A stretch of 64,000 nucleotides of DNA from WRGT01 sp964450405 (GCA_964450405.1 CAYVCQ010000003.1:248001-312000), one strand, 5' to 3'; shown: positions 1 to 10,050, counted from the first letter of the stretch. The notes: generated by a model not told the origin, from the letters alone. Made by a program: numbers and translations.

Positions 1-20
1 AATTTAAAAACGGAATTTTT

Positions 21-686
21 TTAAATTCTATGATCTTCTCTTATAATCATTCTTGATCCGCCGTGAAGGCTGTAGCTCCAGTTTTTCGGTGCTTTTATCG
101 TTTTAAGCTTATCCAGCTCGCCGATTGTTTTAAGCCTGTTGTAGATCAGCTGCCATGCGCATGGACGGTCAGGTCTCACTTCGCACCTGTCCTCTTTTGA
201 ACCGCTGCACGGTCCGTTTAGCATATGTTTGGCGCATCTTGTTATGGGGCAAATTCCGCCATACATATGGAGTACACACTTTCCGCATGATATGCACTTC
301 TCGGTCCATGTTGCTCTCTCTTCAAGGATACCGATAAATTCCGTATCAAGACCTGCGTATACCGGTTTATCGAATCTCTCCGCCATTGCCTGAACACCTG
401 CACCGCATCCCAGCGAAAGCACTACATCGTTTCTTGAAATGGCATCGGCTGCTTTTTCTATAAAAATATTGTCGCACTGTCTTTCAATAGTGAGTTCTTC
501 AACCTCAAATCCCATGTTCTTCAGATTAGAAGATATGCGGAGGGCTGATGAGATTATACTCACTTCACGTTCACCGCCGGCAAGACATACCGTTACACAG
601 GTACCGCAGCCCAGTACCAGTATTTTTTTATGGCCATCAAGCATCTCTGTCAGTTCGGGAATGCTTTTTCTCTGCGCTACTATCAT
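21..686 (-). CDS. metV: MetV-like methylenetetrahydrofolate reductase zinc/Fe-S subunit
   Basis: 221 aa, last gene of the Hdr/MetF/glutamate synthase operon. In acetogens MetV partners MetF, whose own gene lies upstream in this operon (13036-13950). Visible motifs are an N-terminal cysteine set (C27, C30, C34 in GCGTCVTVC) in a Rossmann-like fold, and a cysteine-rich C-terminal half with CISCGKC, ICPITRC and a further Cys in NGPC, fitting the MTHFR C-terminal (MetV) family. The ATG overlaps the stop of mvhD as ATGA, so the two are translationally coupled. The stop sits inside a short A/T palindrome at 1-27 that could be a weak terminator. Family assignment is confident; the exact metal content is not visible. 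Confidence 0.85.
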   Translation of the reverse strand: MIVAQRKSIPELTEMLDGHKKILVLGCGTCVTVCLAGGEREVSIISSALRISSNLKNMGFEVEELTIERQCDNIFIEKAADAISRNDVVLSLGCGAGVQAMAERFDKPVYAGLDTEFIGILEERATWTEKCISCGKCVLHMYGGICPITRCAKHMLNGPCSGSKEDRCEVRPDRPCAWQLIYNRLKTIGELDKLKTIKAPKNWSYSLHGGSRMIIREDHRI

Positions 687-1144
687 ACCTCTATCTCCTC
701 TTTCACTTTCATTGTCTCTGCATTGACCTTTCCTGATAGAGGATTAGGCCCGAGTTTTTTTACTGTTTCAATCATATCATTTATCTGATCAACAAATGGT
801 CTGGCCATAGCGGCAGAGATATTGATCATTCTTATACGTTCCTCTTCAAGTCCGGCCTCATAGAGAATTGTCTGAGTGTACCCGACTCTCCCCTTTGCAA
901 GAAAGTTCCCTTCTGTGAAGTGACATCCGCCTTCAAGACATCCTGCAACAAGTATACCATCAGCACCTTTTTCGAATGCCTTCATGAAGAAATTGACTTC
1001 CAGTCTTCCGGTACATGGTGTCCGGACAATTCTTACATTGGGCGGATATTGCAGTCTCATGGAACCGGCAAGATCCGCTGCTGAATACGAACAGTACTGG
1101 CAGCAGAATGCTATTATTACCGGTTCAAAATTTTCGTTACTCAT
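683..1144 (-). CDS. mvhD: MvhD/FlpD-family 2Fe-2S electron-transfer subunit
   Basis: 153 aa. MvhD proteins carry one [2Fe-2S] cluster and pass electrons between an oxidoreductase and HdrA. The diagnostic cysteine block CCQYCSYSAAD is near the N terminus, followed by TPCTGR and GCLEGGCHF, with the usual KAFEKGADGILVAGC stretch. I place the start at the ATG ending at 1144, since GAGG lies 6 nt upstream; an in-frame ATG 12 nt earlier has no such site. It follows hdrA by 64 nt, where a small hairpin (about 1171-1187) sits, and overlaps metV by 4 nt. This is the canonical copy; a second, diverged MvhD-like gene opens the operon at 14151-14597. Confidence 0.88.
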   Translation of the reverse strand: MSNENFEPVIIAFCCQYCSYSAADLAGSMRLQYPPNVRIVRTPCTGRLEVNFFMKAFEKGADGILVAGCLEGGCHFTEGNFLAKGRVGYTQTILYEAGLEEERIRMINISAAMARPFVDQINDMIETVKKLGPNPLSGKVNAETMKVKEEIEV

Positions 1145-1208
1145 TATATTCCTCACAAATTTATTGCGATGCAGCTCCTGCGGGAGCTTGTTAAGGAGCT
1201 CGGCCCCT

Positions 1209-4200
1209 TTAGACCCCTTTGGAAACAGTACTCTCAGTAAGTCCCTCTATCAGATTTTCAAGCATTACAGTAAACTGCTCTGTTTCAAAATGATTAAGCT
1301 TAATTGCTCTTGCGGGACACTCTGATGCGCAGATTCCGCATCCCATACATTTAGCAGCGGCAATCTCACCCTTCCCATCGATATTTGCAAATGGTGCTCC
1401 ATATGGGCAGGCGTGGACGCATGTCATACATGATATGCACTTATCCTGATTAACCTCCGACACAACCGCCCCAACCTCGAGCATTGTCTTTGAAAGCACC
1501 GTTGCCGCACGGGATGCAGCTGCGCGTGCCTGAGATATATTTTCATCAATCATCTTCGGGGAGTGTGCAAGCCCGCAGAGATAGATACCCTCTGTTGCAA
1601 AATCAACCGGTCTCAATTTAACATGGGCCTCAAGAAAAAATCCGTCTGAATTGAGCTGCAGTTTAAGCATATCCGACATTGCCCTGTTCCCTGCCGGAGC
1701 ATCTATACCGGTACTGAGTATTACATTATCAGCCTCGATCTCTACTATATCGCGAATATCAGGGCTTTTTAGATTAATAAGAAGTTTAGCATCTCCAGAG
1801 ACTACAGGCGGATTTTTCTCGTCGTATCTGATGAATACCACGCCGGCTTTACGGGCTTCCATGTAGTATTTTTCTCTGAATCCGTAAGTTCTGATATCGC
1901 GGTACAGAACATAGATATTCGTATCGGGATTCTCTTTCTTAATTCTCAGCGCATTTTTAATCGCCATTGAACAGCACATTCTGCTGCAGTACTGCCGCTC
2001 ACTGTTGCGAGAGCCGGCGCATTGAATCATTACTATAGTTTTATCTTTTCCGGCAATATTCTTACCGGCGAAACTTTTTTCACTGAGCTGTTTTTCCAGA
2101 TCAAGTTGTGTTATAACATTTTCTGATTTACCGAAAAGGAAATCAGCAGTTGAAGCAGGCTCACCCCCCGTAGCAACCACTATGGCACCGCAGTTAATCT
2201 CTCTGCCCTTCCCGTTTGTTACACCTTTCTGGTTTACAGTGGCAGCAAACTTACCAATGTGACCGTTAAGTTTAACAACTTCACTGTTTAGATAAACATC
2301 TATATTTCTGTGTGTCTCTATTTTTGAAGTGAGTTCAGACATAAAAGTGCTGATATCCTCATTCTCGAGAGTGCTGTGAATATCCCCAAGGTTTCCTCCA
2401 AGAATTGCATTCTTCTCGATAAGTGAAACTTTAAATCCCTGTTCAGCCAGTGAGAGAGCAGCTGTCATTCCGCTTAATCCTCCGCCAATTACAAGTCCGC
2501 CCTGATTGATAGCAAGGGATTCGCCGATTAGAGGCTTAAGTACCCGTGATCGGGCAATGGACATTTTTACCAGCTGTATCGCTTTTTCTGTGGCCAGCTC
2601 CGGTTCTTTTGCGTGTACCCATGAGCACTGATCCCTGATATTTGCAAGTTCAAACATGTACTGATTCAATCCTGCTTCCCGAAGAGTATCCCTGAAGAGA
2701 TCTTCATGTGTTCTAGGAGTACATGACGCAACAACAACTCTGTTGAGTCTGTTATCCTTTATGCATTTTTTTATATCTGTTAAACTTGAATCGGAACAGG
2801 TATACATCGTATGAGTTGCAATGACGACGTCATTCTCGGCCGCAACTGCTGCTGTTACTTTTTCAACATCAACAGTTGATGCAATATTTATACCACAATG
2901 GCATACAAAGACTCCGATACGTGGTTCTTCATCTGTTATATCGTGTTCAACGGGATATGTTTTACCAAAAGTGAGAGTATTCCTCACCTGATTAAGGATC
3001 TCCATTGACATCGAAGCCGCAGCGCTTGCCTGAGTTACGGTTTCAGGAATATCCTTCGGCTCCTGAAATGATCCCGCAATAAACACACCGTCACGTGATG
3101 TTTCAAGCGGTGTCAGTCTGCTTTTCCCGGCGAAACCATACTCATTAAGGCTCACACCGATTCTTGCCATGCTTTCAGCAGCCTCGGATTTAGGCTCCAT
3201 TCCTACAGCAAGAACAACAAGATCAAAATCATCTTCAATATATTTAAAATTTTCATCCATATATTTCAGTCTGACATCCATGGATCCAGGCACCTGTACC
3301 GCACGGGAGGGGATACCTTTTATGTATTCAATATTCTCTTTCCCCTTTGCGCGCTCATAGTACTGGTCAAAGTCTTTTCCATATGCGCGTATGTCCATGT
3401 AGAATATTTTTGCATCCATTCCGCTGATATGCTCATCTGCTACCAATGCCTGCTTTGTTGTGGCCATACAGCAGATTGACGAACAGTACTCATTCCCGCA
3501 TTTTGAGTCCCGTGATCCGACGCACTGAATAAATGCTATGCGTTTCGCTTCTTTTCCATCAGACAAACGCAGCACATGTCCGCCGAATGGACCCGCCGCA
3601 GAAAGCATCCTTTCAAACTGAACACTGGTAATAACGTTTTTATAACGGCCGTAACCGAACTCACCTTTTCTGGATGCATCAAATTCTTTAAAACCTGGTG
3701 TAAGAATTACTGAACCGACATCGAGTTCTGTTATCTCATCTTTCATATCGTGACGGACAGCCTGTTTGTCGCAGGCGCTTACACACTCATTACATTCTGA
3801 ACATAGCGCGCAGTTTAGACATCGCTCTGCTTCTGAGAGAGCCTGCTCTATGGAGAAGGCCGATTCGACTTCTTTGAAGTTCAGTAGTCTCTCTTTTACA
3901 GAGAGCTCCGAGGCAACTGCTCTCTGCGATTTAATTACATCAGATTTATCAGGAAGGAGTTCTTCCGGAACAGGTTTAATTGATGATTCAAAACGGTTTG
4001 TTAACATTTCTTTTCCGTTTACAAATCTTTCAATTGATTCCGCGGCACGTTTACCGGCAGCAACTGCTTCAATTACACTTGCAGGTCCGGAAACGTTATC
4101 GCCTCCTGCAAAAACGCCTTTCTCTGTCGTTTCAAGGGTAATATCGTCAGCGGCCAGACATCCGAATTCTGTGTCAATGCAGCTGTCCTTTAATATATCA

Positions 4201-5705
4201 GTCTCCACCATCTGGCCGATGGCGACTATAATCTGATCTGTTTTTATTGTAGTAAGATTATTTGTATTATAAACAGGTTTGAACTTTCCGTTTTCATCAA
4301 GAACCTGTGTACACTCTTTTAATTCTATTTCTGAAACGGATCCGCTTCCGATTATACGGTTCGGTCCCCATCCGTTTCTTATTACTATACCTTCATCTAT
4401 TGTGGCTTTTATTTCGTCTTCATAGGCCGGCATCTCACCATGTTTTTCCAGAGATACAAGCTCGACTCTCTTTGCTCCGAGTCTTAGCGCAGTACGGGCA
4501 ACGTCAACAGCAACGTTCCCTCCGCCGATTACTACAACATTCTCTCCAACATGAGGTTTACTTCCCGATATACCGTTCTCTCTTAAAAAATCGACTCCTG
4601 AATCTACACCTTTAAGATCTTCGCCGTCAATACCGAGTCTTCTTCCGCCATGTGCTCCGGCGCTTATGAAAACAGCATCGTAATCTTTCTTAATATCAAC
4701 GATAGATGCATCTTTTCCTGCACGGTAATTAAAAACAAATTTCACACCCTTTCTTCTGATGAGTTCAACTTCATAGTCAAGTATATCCCTTGGCAGTCTG
4801 TACTCCGGGATACCCCATATAAGCATTCCACCTGCTCTGCTCCCCGCTTCAAAAACGGTAACGGCAAAGCCACGGTCAGCAAGATCGGCAGCGCATGTCA
4901 GTCCCGCGGGACCGGCACCTACTACGGCAACTTTCTTTGCATCGGATGCTGCTGTTTTTTCCATCGGGAGGTTTAATTTACCGGACTTAACAAGTTCCAT
5001 CTCCTGATCAGATGCGAAGCGCTTAAGCTGGCGTATTGCAACAGCAGAGTCATAGTTTGATCTTGTACATGCACCTTCACAAGGCGCAGGGCAAACACGT
5101 CCGCATATTGCAGAGAGAGGATTTCTCTCCCTGATCATATTTACAGCCTTTACATATTCACCTTTTTTAATAAGCTGAATGTATCCCTGAACATTAATAT
5201 TAGCCGGACATGTTACCTTACATGGTGCGTGGCCCAGCTTCAGTATAGCCGGTTTATTCGGTATCGCCTGTGCATTATATTTCTGTACTGCCTTTCGTTT
5301 TCCCATGCCCCGGTTAAATCTGTCACTAACTTCAACAGGGCATGCCTTTGTACAGTCACCGCAATCATTGCAGATTTTTTCATCTATATATCTCGGTGAT
5401 TTCCTGATTTTCGCATTAAAGTTTCCTGCTTCACCATCTAGAGTTTCAAGCTCGGAGAGTGTATGTATCTCAATATTGAGGTTTCTTGCGCACTCAACCA
5501 GTTTGGGTGAAACAATACATGTGGCGCAATCCCCGGTAGGGAATGTTTTATCAAGATGCGCCATCATTCCGCCGATTGCGGAACTGTTCTCAACAAGATG
5601 AACTTTAAATCCCGAATTCGCAAGGTCGAGTGAAGCCTGTACTCCCGCAATACCTCCGCCCTGAACCAGTACCGCACCGGTTTTCTTAATCTTTTCCTTA
5701 AGCAT
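1209..5705 (-). CDS. hdrA: Giant HdrA with inserted GltD-like NAD(P)H/FAD domain and second HdrA module
   Basis: 1498 aa, far longer than a simple HdrA (about 650 aa). Residues 1-145 are an HdrA N terminus (FAD motif GGGIAGVQASLDLA, FPTGDCATC, ferredoxin motif CNDCGDCTKACP). Residues about 150-580 are a GltD/NfnB-like insert: Fer4_20 cysteines (APCKVTCP, CGRVCPAPCEGAC), FAD site GAGPAGLTCA and NAD(P)-type site GGGNVAVDVARTALRLGA. Residues about 615-960 resume HdrA (IQCVGSRD, CSSICCM). A second HdrA module follows (about 965-1420: CHCG, CTPRTHE, GGGLSGM, IQCAGSRN, CSRMCC) and ends in two [4Fe-4S] motifs (CISCMTCVHACP, CMGCGICASECP). The start overlaps hdrB by 8 nt. Inference: several flavins and many clusters in one chain, suitable for flavin-based bifurcation with NAD(P)H and a link to the glutamate synthase subunits next door. 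Confidence 0.9.
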   Translation of the reverse strand: MLKEKIKKTGAVLVQGGGIAGVQASLDLANSGFKVHLVENSSAIGGMMAHLDKTFPTGDCATCIVSPKLVECARNLNIEIHTLSELETLDGEAGNFNAKIRKSPRYIDEKICNDCGDCTKACPVEVSDRFNRGMGKRKAVQKYNAQAIPNKPAILKLGHAPCKVTCPANINVQGYIQLIKKGEYVKAVNMIRERNPLSAICGRVCPAPCEGACTRSNYDSAVAIRQLKRFASDQEMELVKSGKLNLPMEKTAASDAKKVAVVGAGPAGLTCAADLADRGFAVTVFEAGSRAGGMLIWGIPEYRLPRDILDYEVELIRRKGVKFVFNYRAGKDASIVDIKKDYDAVFISAGAHGGRRLGIDGEDLKGVDSGVDFLRENGISGSKPHVGENVVVIGGGNVAVDVARTALRLGAKRVELVSLEKHGEMPAYEDEIKATIDEGIVIRNGWGPNRIIGSGSVSEIELKECTQVLDENGKFKPVYNTNNLTTIKTDQIIVAIGQMVETDILKDSCIDTEFGCLAADDITLETTEKGVFAGGDNVSGPASVIEAVAAGKRAAESIERFVNGKEMLTNRFESSIKPVPEELLPDKSDVIKSQRAVASELSVKERLLNFKEVESAFSIEQALSEAERCLNCALCSECNECVSACDKQAVRHDMKDEITELDVGSVILTPGFKEFDASRKGEFGYGRYKNVITSVQFERMLSAAGPFGGHVLRLSDGKEAKRIAFIQCVGSRDSKCGNEYCSSICCMATTKQALVADEHISGMDAKIFYMDIRAYGKDFDQYYERAKGKENIEYIKGIPSRAVQVPGSMDVRLKYMDENFKYIEDDFDLVVLAVGMEPKSEAAESMARIGVSLNEYGFAGKSRLTPLETSRDGVFIAGSFQEPKDIPETVTQASAAASMSMEILNQVRNTLTFGKTYPVEHDITDEEPRIGVFVCHCGINIASTVDVEKVTAAVAAENDVVIATHTMYTCSDSSLTDIKKCIKDNRLNRVVVASCTPRTHEDLFRDTLREAGLNQYMFELANIRDQCSWVHAKEPELATEKAIQLVKMSIARSRVLKPLIGESLAINQGGLVIGGGLSGMTAALSLAEQGFKVSLIEKNAILGGNLGDIHSTLENEDISTFMSELTSKIETHRNIDVYLNSEVVKLNGHIGKFAATVNQKGVTNGKGREINCGAIVVATGGEPASTADFLFGKSENVITQLDLEKQLSEKSFAGKNIAGKDKTIVMIQCAGSRNSERQYCSRMCCSMAIKNALRIKKENPDTNIYVLYRDIRTYGFREKYYMEARKAGVVFIRYDEKNPPVVSGDAKLLINLKSPDIRDIVEIEADNVILSTGIDAPAGNRAMSDMLKLQLNSDGFFLEAHVKLRPVDFATEGIYLCGLAHSPKMIDENISQARAAASRAATVLSKTMLEVGAVVSEVNQDKCISCMTCVHACPYGAPFANIDGKGEIAAAKCMGCGICASECPARAIKLNHFETEQFTVMLENLIEGLTESTVSKGV

Positions 5706-6570
5706 GACTAACCACCCCTGTCACAATCTTTTCAGGCGAATTGATAAGCCTGCTGAGACCAAGATCATTCTTTGAAATTCCGAGACAGAGTCCCATTAAC
5801 TGTGTTATATACATGACTGGCATTTTGTAATCTTTGCCGGTCTGTGACTTGATATCGCTCTGTCTCATATCAAGATTTATCTGACACATGGGGCATGCTA
5901 CTGCAAGACACTCCGCCCCATAACCCTCAGCCATGCCGACTATTGAACCTGACAGTTTAACAACTATTTCAGGTCTTGTCAGTGTCAGAGCCGCGCCGCA
6001 GCATTCAGTTTTATGCGGCCAATCGAGACTCTCTCCACCCATAGCTTTTACTAAATTATCCATATATACCGGATTTTCAGGATCATCGAAACCTGTAATC
6101 TCGTTCGGACGTACAAGAAGGCATCCGTAATACGATGCCACTTTCATTCCATTTAATGAAGATGTTAAAGATTTTTTAAATTTTGCTATCCCCATATCTT
6201 CAAGTATCACTTCGATAAAGTGCCTTACACGGACTGTCCCATCGTAGTCTTTACCTGTGATCTCAGCTATGCGTTTTCTTGTTTCAGGATCAGATGCCAC
6301 TGCATGATTAGCAGCCTTCATTCTGCTGTAGCAGGAAGCACAGCTCACCACCATATCAAGACCCATATCTTTCACTTTCTGCAGATTTGTAACCGACAGT
6401 GAAACAGCCAGATCATGATCGACCTGATGCGCAGGAGTTGAACCACAGCATGTCCAACCCTCAGGTTCAACAAGTTCAATCCCCAAAGAACGCGAAACGG
6501 CAATAGTTGATGTATATTGATCGCGTGCTGTTGACTCAGCAGAACATCCCGGATAGTACGCGTATTTCAT
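5698..6570 (-). CDS. hdrB: Heterodisulfide-reductase-like subunit B (CCG domains)
   Basis: 290 aa. HdrB-type proteins hold two non-cubane [4Fe-4S] clusters bound by CCG motifs. The first is complete (C9, C41-C42, C77, C80; pattern C-x31-CC-x34-C-x2-C). The second is made of YYGC, TECCGAA and ACPMC. In methanogens HdrB reduces CoM-S-S-CoB. In bacterial Hdr-MetFV complexes the disulfide substrate is absent and HdrB is thought to relay electrons to the partner reductase. It sits 2 nt after hdrC and overlaps hdrA by 8 nt, so the three subunits are translationally linked in the order C-B-A. Confident family call; the electron acceptor is inferred from the operon. Confidence 0.9.
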   Translation of the reverse strand: MKYAYYPGCSAESTARDQYTSTIAVSRSLGIELVEPEGWTCCGSTPAHQVDHDLAVSLSVTNLQKVKDMGLDMVVSCASCYSRMKAANHAVASDPETRKRIAEITGKDYDGTVRVRHFIEVILEDMGIAKFKKSLTSSLNGMKVASYYGCLLVRPNEITGFDDPENPVYMDNLVKAMGGESLDWPHKTECCGAALTLTRPEIVVKLSGSIVGMAEGYGAECLAVACPMCQINLDMRQSDIKSQTGKDYKMPVMYITQLMGLCLGISKNDLGLSRLINSPEKIVTGVVSHA

Positions 6571-6572
6571 CT

Positions 6573-7136
6573 TTAGTGTTTCCTCATCTTTTCAATATTT
6601 TTAAATATCTGCTTTACTGCTTTCTTATCTCCATGAGTTGTCGGAAGTAATGCGATTTTCCCTTTCTTTAGAATCATTGGAAATTTACCGGCATCCCTGA
6701 AGTATGAGAATGAACCTGCCTTATAAAGAACCATAGCACCAAGATCATAGGTGCGTCCAAAAGTTTTCATAGTCCCCAGAAGCAGCCTGTTTATCAGCGG
6801 CATATTTCCTGAAGGAGTTTTCGCTTTCTCTGCAGAAGCTTTAATTCTCAGTGAATCAACAACTCCCGCCATGTTAATCTTCATAGGGCATCGCGCAAAA
6901 CAAGTTTCGCATGAAGCGCAAACCCAGATAAATTCATCATTGAGTATATCTTTATCCGCACCGATCTGAAGTTTTCTTATTATCTCAGATGGTGACGCAC
7001 CGGTAAATTCAGCCGCAGGACATCCATTAGAACATTTTCTGCACTGAAGACAGAGGTTTATATTTACACCGGAGTCGATCTTAATTTGTTCAAGTAAACT
7101 CATCCCCGATGTTTCGCTCTTTATTTTTATGGTCAT
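6573..7136 (-). CDS. hdrC: Heterodisulfide-reductase-like subunit C (two 4Fe-4S clusters)
   Basis: 187 aa with two classic ferredoxin motifs, CLQCRKCSNGCP and CASCETCFARCP, the HdrC arrangement. It would wire HdrB to HdrA. The start chosen is the ATG ending at 7136, which has GGAG 6 nt upstream; two earlier in-frame ATGs (7148, 7166) lack a good site. The gene is separated from the upstream amidotransferase gene by a gap holding a dispersed palindromic repeat (7199-7301), the largest break between hdrC and metF, so an internal promoter or processing point is possible there. Confidence 0.88.
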   Translation of the reverse strand: MTIKIKSETSGMSLLEQIKIDSGVNINLCLQCRKCSNGCPAAEFTGASPSEIIRKLQIGADKDILNDEFIWVCASCETCFARCPMKINMAGVVDSLRIKASAEKAKTPSGNMPLINRLLLGTMKTFGRTYDLGAMVLYKAGSFSYFRDAGKFPMILKKGKIALLPTTHGDKKAVKQIFKNIEKMRKH

Positions 7137-7198
7137 AGTATTCTCCATTGAATTGTTCAAGTTCAAAGCCTATTCTGAAAACTGATGCTCCCGATTCT

Positions 7199-7301
7199 GT
7201 CATTCCGGTTTTGCATCTTCCATTCATGCAAATACCGGAATCTCCTTACTAAATCTGTCGTATGAGATACCGGCATTCCGTTTCACTACAGCCGGTATGA
7301 C
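7199..7301. repeat. Dispersed palindromic repeat, family 1, copy A
   Basis: 103 bp bounded by inverted ends GTCATTCCGG and a decayed CCGGTATGAC. It shares internal words (TTTTGCA, GGAATCTC, GGCATTCCGTTTCACTACAG) with copies at 19153-19242, 23359-23518 and 57618-57721, here in the opposite orientation to copies B and C. It lies between hdrC and the glutamate synthase amidotransferase gene. It has no coding capacity and is shaped like a REP or MITE element. Copies were found by eye. Confidence 0.8.
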
Positions 7302-7359
7302 AAAGATTGATTTTTTTTAAAATACCGGAATACCCAATAATACAAATTCAATCTTTTCT

Positions 7360-10050
7360 TTAGCCCACAGCAGCCGGTTCCTTCGTATACAGAACTTCTT
7401 CTTCAAGAAATTCATCTTCATAAATATCTTCAGCACCGGCATCCGCCTTTCGGGCCATTGAAACAGGCACAACTTTCCGGAAAACCCTTAATGGATTCTG
7501 CTCCACACCGTTAACCATCAGAAGTTCATTCACTTTGATATTGAATAAACGCTGATTTTCCTCAAGATAAGGCAGAATAAGCTCCCAGTCCTTTTTGGTA
7601 ATAGCTTCAACAACACCGCCGTTCAGCTGCTGATGAACAAGTGTTTTATGAGGATCGCGAAGATACACGGCTCCTCCCGAAGCGAGTGAGAAGATATTGC
7701 TTCCAGGATAAGGTTCATCCAGAAGTTCAACATTCCCTTCATCGTCAAACTTTGTTCCGTTAAGAATTACAAATCCTCCATTGTTATGAGGATCTCCTGC
7801 CATGAATGATTCTCCGAGAAAGTCGAGACAGGTACCGTTTATTATAACTCTCGGTCTTCCAACTGAATTTATAAGAGGCCGGCCTGCTGCGTTCCCCATA
7901 ACATATATATCCCCGCCCTTCGCTCCATAGAGAAAAGTCTGGCCTACATCGCCATATATTACAAGTTTTCCGCGTTTAATTATCTGTCCCAACTGATCCT
8001 GTGCATTGTTGTGAACAGTTATGGTCATACCGTCAATCCCGGATGCAAGATAATCTCCGCAGCTGTCGTATACATCTATTACCACATCATCTGTATCGGG
8101 CCCCAGACCGTTTCCGATATATCTCTGACCTGTACATGCGAATGATATGAAACGTTTCCATCCCATCATATATGCATCCATAAGAAGAGACGCGTCGCTT
8201 TTATCACCTTCAGGAGGAAAGTCAGCTGCGTTAATTACAAGTATGCCTTCATTCTGTCCCGGAGCTCTAAGCGTATCCCTTGATGCAAGATCAATGAGTC
8301 TGTATCTGTTTTGAGTTTCATTATCATCAAGATATGGGAGGGATTTAAAGAGTCTGGTAAGCTCAGTCCTTACAAGATGAATTATGTGACTCCGTTTTTT
8401 TGTACCAACGGGAAACTTCATGTCATTCAACATGGAAAATGTCTCAATCGCTATTTCTATCTTCAAAGTATCATGAGCATTATCAGTTATCATACGAAGA
8501 ACTGCACGGAAATCATCATAACTTAATGATGTAATTGTCTTCTTTATATATTCATAGAGAGAAACAGAATCTTTCTCGCTGTACTGTTTTATTCTATCTT
8601 CAATTTCACTGCTTAATTTATGCGTAATATATGTTTCAGAAGTGAAATCACAGGCTTCACCATCTACCGGAAGATTTACCGGGGTACCGAACTTGTCGGT
8701 GCAGGTAATTCTCATCTTTCCGTTTTCTTCCGAGATATTAAATATAAACGCACCACCGTCTGTGTGACTTCCTCCGCGCGCGTTCCAATACTTTTCAGCA
8801 ACCGGACATATCCTTGGATCATCTTTTGAGAGACTTACAAGCGTCGCATCTATTGCCTGTTTTTCAGATCCAATGAGCCCTACCTGAACTTCTCCGTCAC
8901 AAAATGCAAAAACCTGCGGACGAAGCATTGCTGTATCAGTAATCCCCAGAAGCTGAAATTGTTTCTTCTCCGGTACATTCCTTGTTATAATAAAGAACCA
9001 TGGACCGTCAGGTGAACCGTGAACATGAGTAGCCTGAATCGCCCTGTATAATTTCTTCTTCTCTTCCGGAAGTCTGTCAAAGTCAAGTTCCGATGTCGGA
9101 GCAAATGCTTCAATAATATGCTCCAGTGAGTAATGGTATGTTCTGTTCATGAGATCAAAGAGCAGCGCCGAAACTTCAGTATCTGTAAGGAACTGCGGAT
9201 ATATATTTCTCTGCAGGAGATGTTCTGTAACCGAATGATAATTCGCAAAGTCTCCGTTATGCACAAGAGCCATGTTTACACCTGTAAATGGATGAGCTCC
9301 AGCCGGATGCCATACCCGTCCCTTGGTGGGGAAACGCTGATGCGCGATCCAAGTATGCGCCTTGAGCTCCCTTATTTTATAGTAGTCAACAATTGCCTCT
9401 GCAAAACCGACAACTTTAAGAATCATTATATTTCTGCCATGAGATAGAACAAAGGCCTTCTTGTCTCCATGTGCAGCATAATTGACCTGGTTGAGTTTAA
9501 AACTGTTCTGATTTAAAAATTCATCTTCCGCTTCACGGCGTTCAAGTTTTTCGAATTTATTTTCCGAGATAAATTTATCAAGTATATCATCTTTAACACG
9601 TACAAAGTAGCGGCAAACATCCGGAGGGAGCACTTCAAGTCCCGGAACCGTTGTCCAGTCATCAACCTTATCAAGCATTGCAGATGAAGCGATATTAAAG
9701 AATGGTTTTATAAATTCATTCTCCACACTCTCTTTTACACCGGGCACCAGCAGCGCAATGTGAAGCATATAGTAATCTTCAAGAATCTCTTTAGTTACAC
9801 CAAGCTGCTCCGGAACAAAACCCACTGCGGCAATTCCGCCCCCTTTTCCGTTTCCTCTGTTATGCATCTGCTTCGAAGGTTCATATATATGCTTTCCAGC
9901 AACAGGTTCGCTGCAGCAGAAACCTACTACTCCGCAGCCCCCTTCCTCCTCGGCCTTTCTTACAACAGAAGGGAATTCAACATCTGCAAGAAGACGTTTT
10001 TTTGAATCGAGTATTATATCCACCATGTCGTTTTTCATGTTACTTTTCAT
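7360..10050 (-). CDS. Glutamate synthase glutamine amidotransferase fused to GXGXG domain
   Basis: 896 aa. The N-terminal part is a class II glutamine amidotransferase: GGCGVVGF carries the nucleophile Cys, followed by HNRG, WIAHQRFPTKG and LVHNGDFANY. The last third is the glutamate synthase alpha-subunit GXGXG beta-helix (SGIDGMTITVHNNAQDQLG, GDVGQTFLYGAKGG, GDPHNNGGF). The FMN synthase core is in the next genes upstream, so glutamate synthase is split over several proteins as in archaeal-type enzymes. An ATG ending at 10050 has GGAG 7 nt upstream and is preferred to the ATG at 10068. The gene overlaps its upstream neighbour by 11 nt. Released ammonia would be used by the FMN subunit to make glutamate from 2-oxoglutarate. 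Note that the Cys is preceded by a propeptide-like leader of some 45 residues. Confidence 0.88.
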   Translation of the reverse strand: MKSNMKNDMVDIILDSKKRLLADVEFPSVVRKAEEEGGCGVVGFCCSEPVAGKHIYEPSKQMHNRGNGKGGGIAAVGFVPEQLGVTKEILEDYYMLHIALLVPGVKESVENEFIKPFFNIASSAMLDKVDDWTTVPGLEVLPPDVCRYFVRVKDDILDKFISENKFEKLERREAEDEFLNQNSFKLNQVNYAAHGDKKAFVLSHGRNIMILKVVGFAEAIVDYYKIRELKAHTWIAHQRFPTKGRVWHPAGAHPFTGVNMALVHNGDFANYHSVTEHLLQRNIYPQFLTDTEVSALLFDLMNRTYHYSLEHIIEAFAPTSELDFDRLPEEKKKLYRAIQATHVHGSPDGPWFFIITRNVPEKKQFQLLGITDTAMLRPQVFAFCDGEVQVGLIGSEKQAIDATLVSLSKDDPRICPVAEKYWNARGGSHTDGGAFIFNISEENGKMRITCTDKFGTPVNLPVDGEACDFTSETYITHKLSSEIEDRIKQYSEKDSVSLYEYIKKTITSLSYDDFRAVLRMITDNAHDTLKIEIAIETFSMLNDMKFPVGTKKRSHIIHLVRTELTRLFKSLPYLDDNETQNRYRLIDLASRDTLRAPGQNEGILVINAADFPPEGDKSDASLLMDAYMMGWKRFISFACTGQRYIGNGLGPDTDDVVIDVYDSCGDYLASGIDGMTITVHNNAQDQLGQIIKRGKLVIYGDVGQTFLYGAKGGDIYVMGNAAGRPLINSVGRPRVIINGTCLDFLGESFMAGDPHNNGGFVILNGTKFDDEGNVELLDEPYPGSNIFSLASGGAVYLRDPHKTLVHQQLNGGVVEAITKKDWELILPYLEENQRLFNIKVNELLMVNGVEQNPLRVFRKVVPVSMARKADAGAEDIYEDEFLEEEVLYTKEPAAVG

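Noticed and set aside
3766..4236. Plus-strand open frame of 156 codons
   Set aside because: Antisense to the GltD-like part of HdrA; Ser/Ala/Thr-rich shadow with no recognisable domain.
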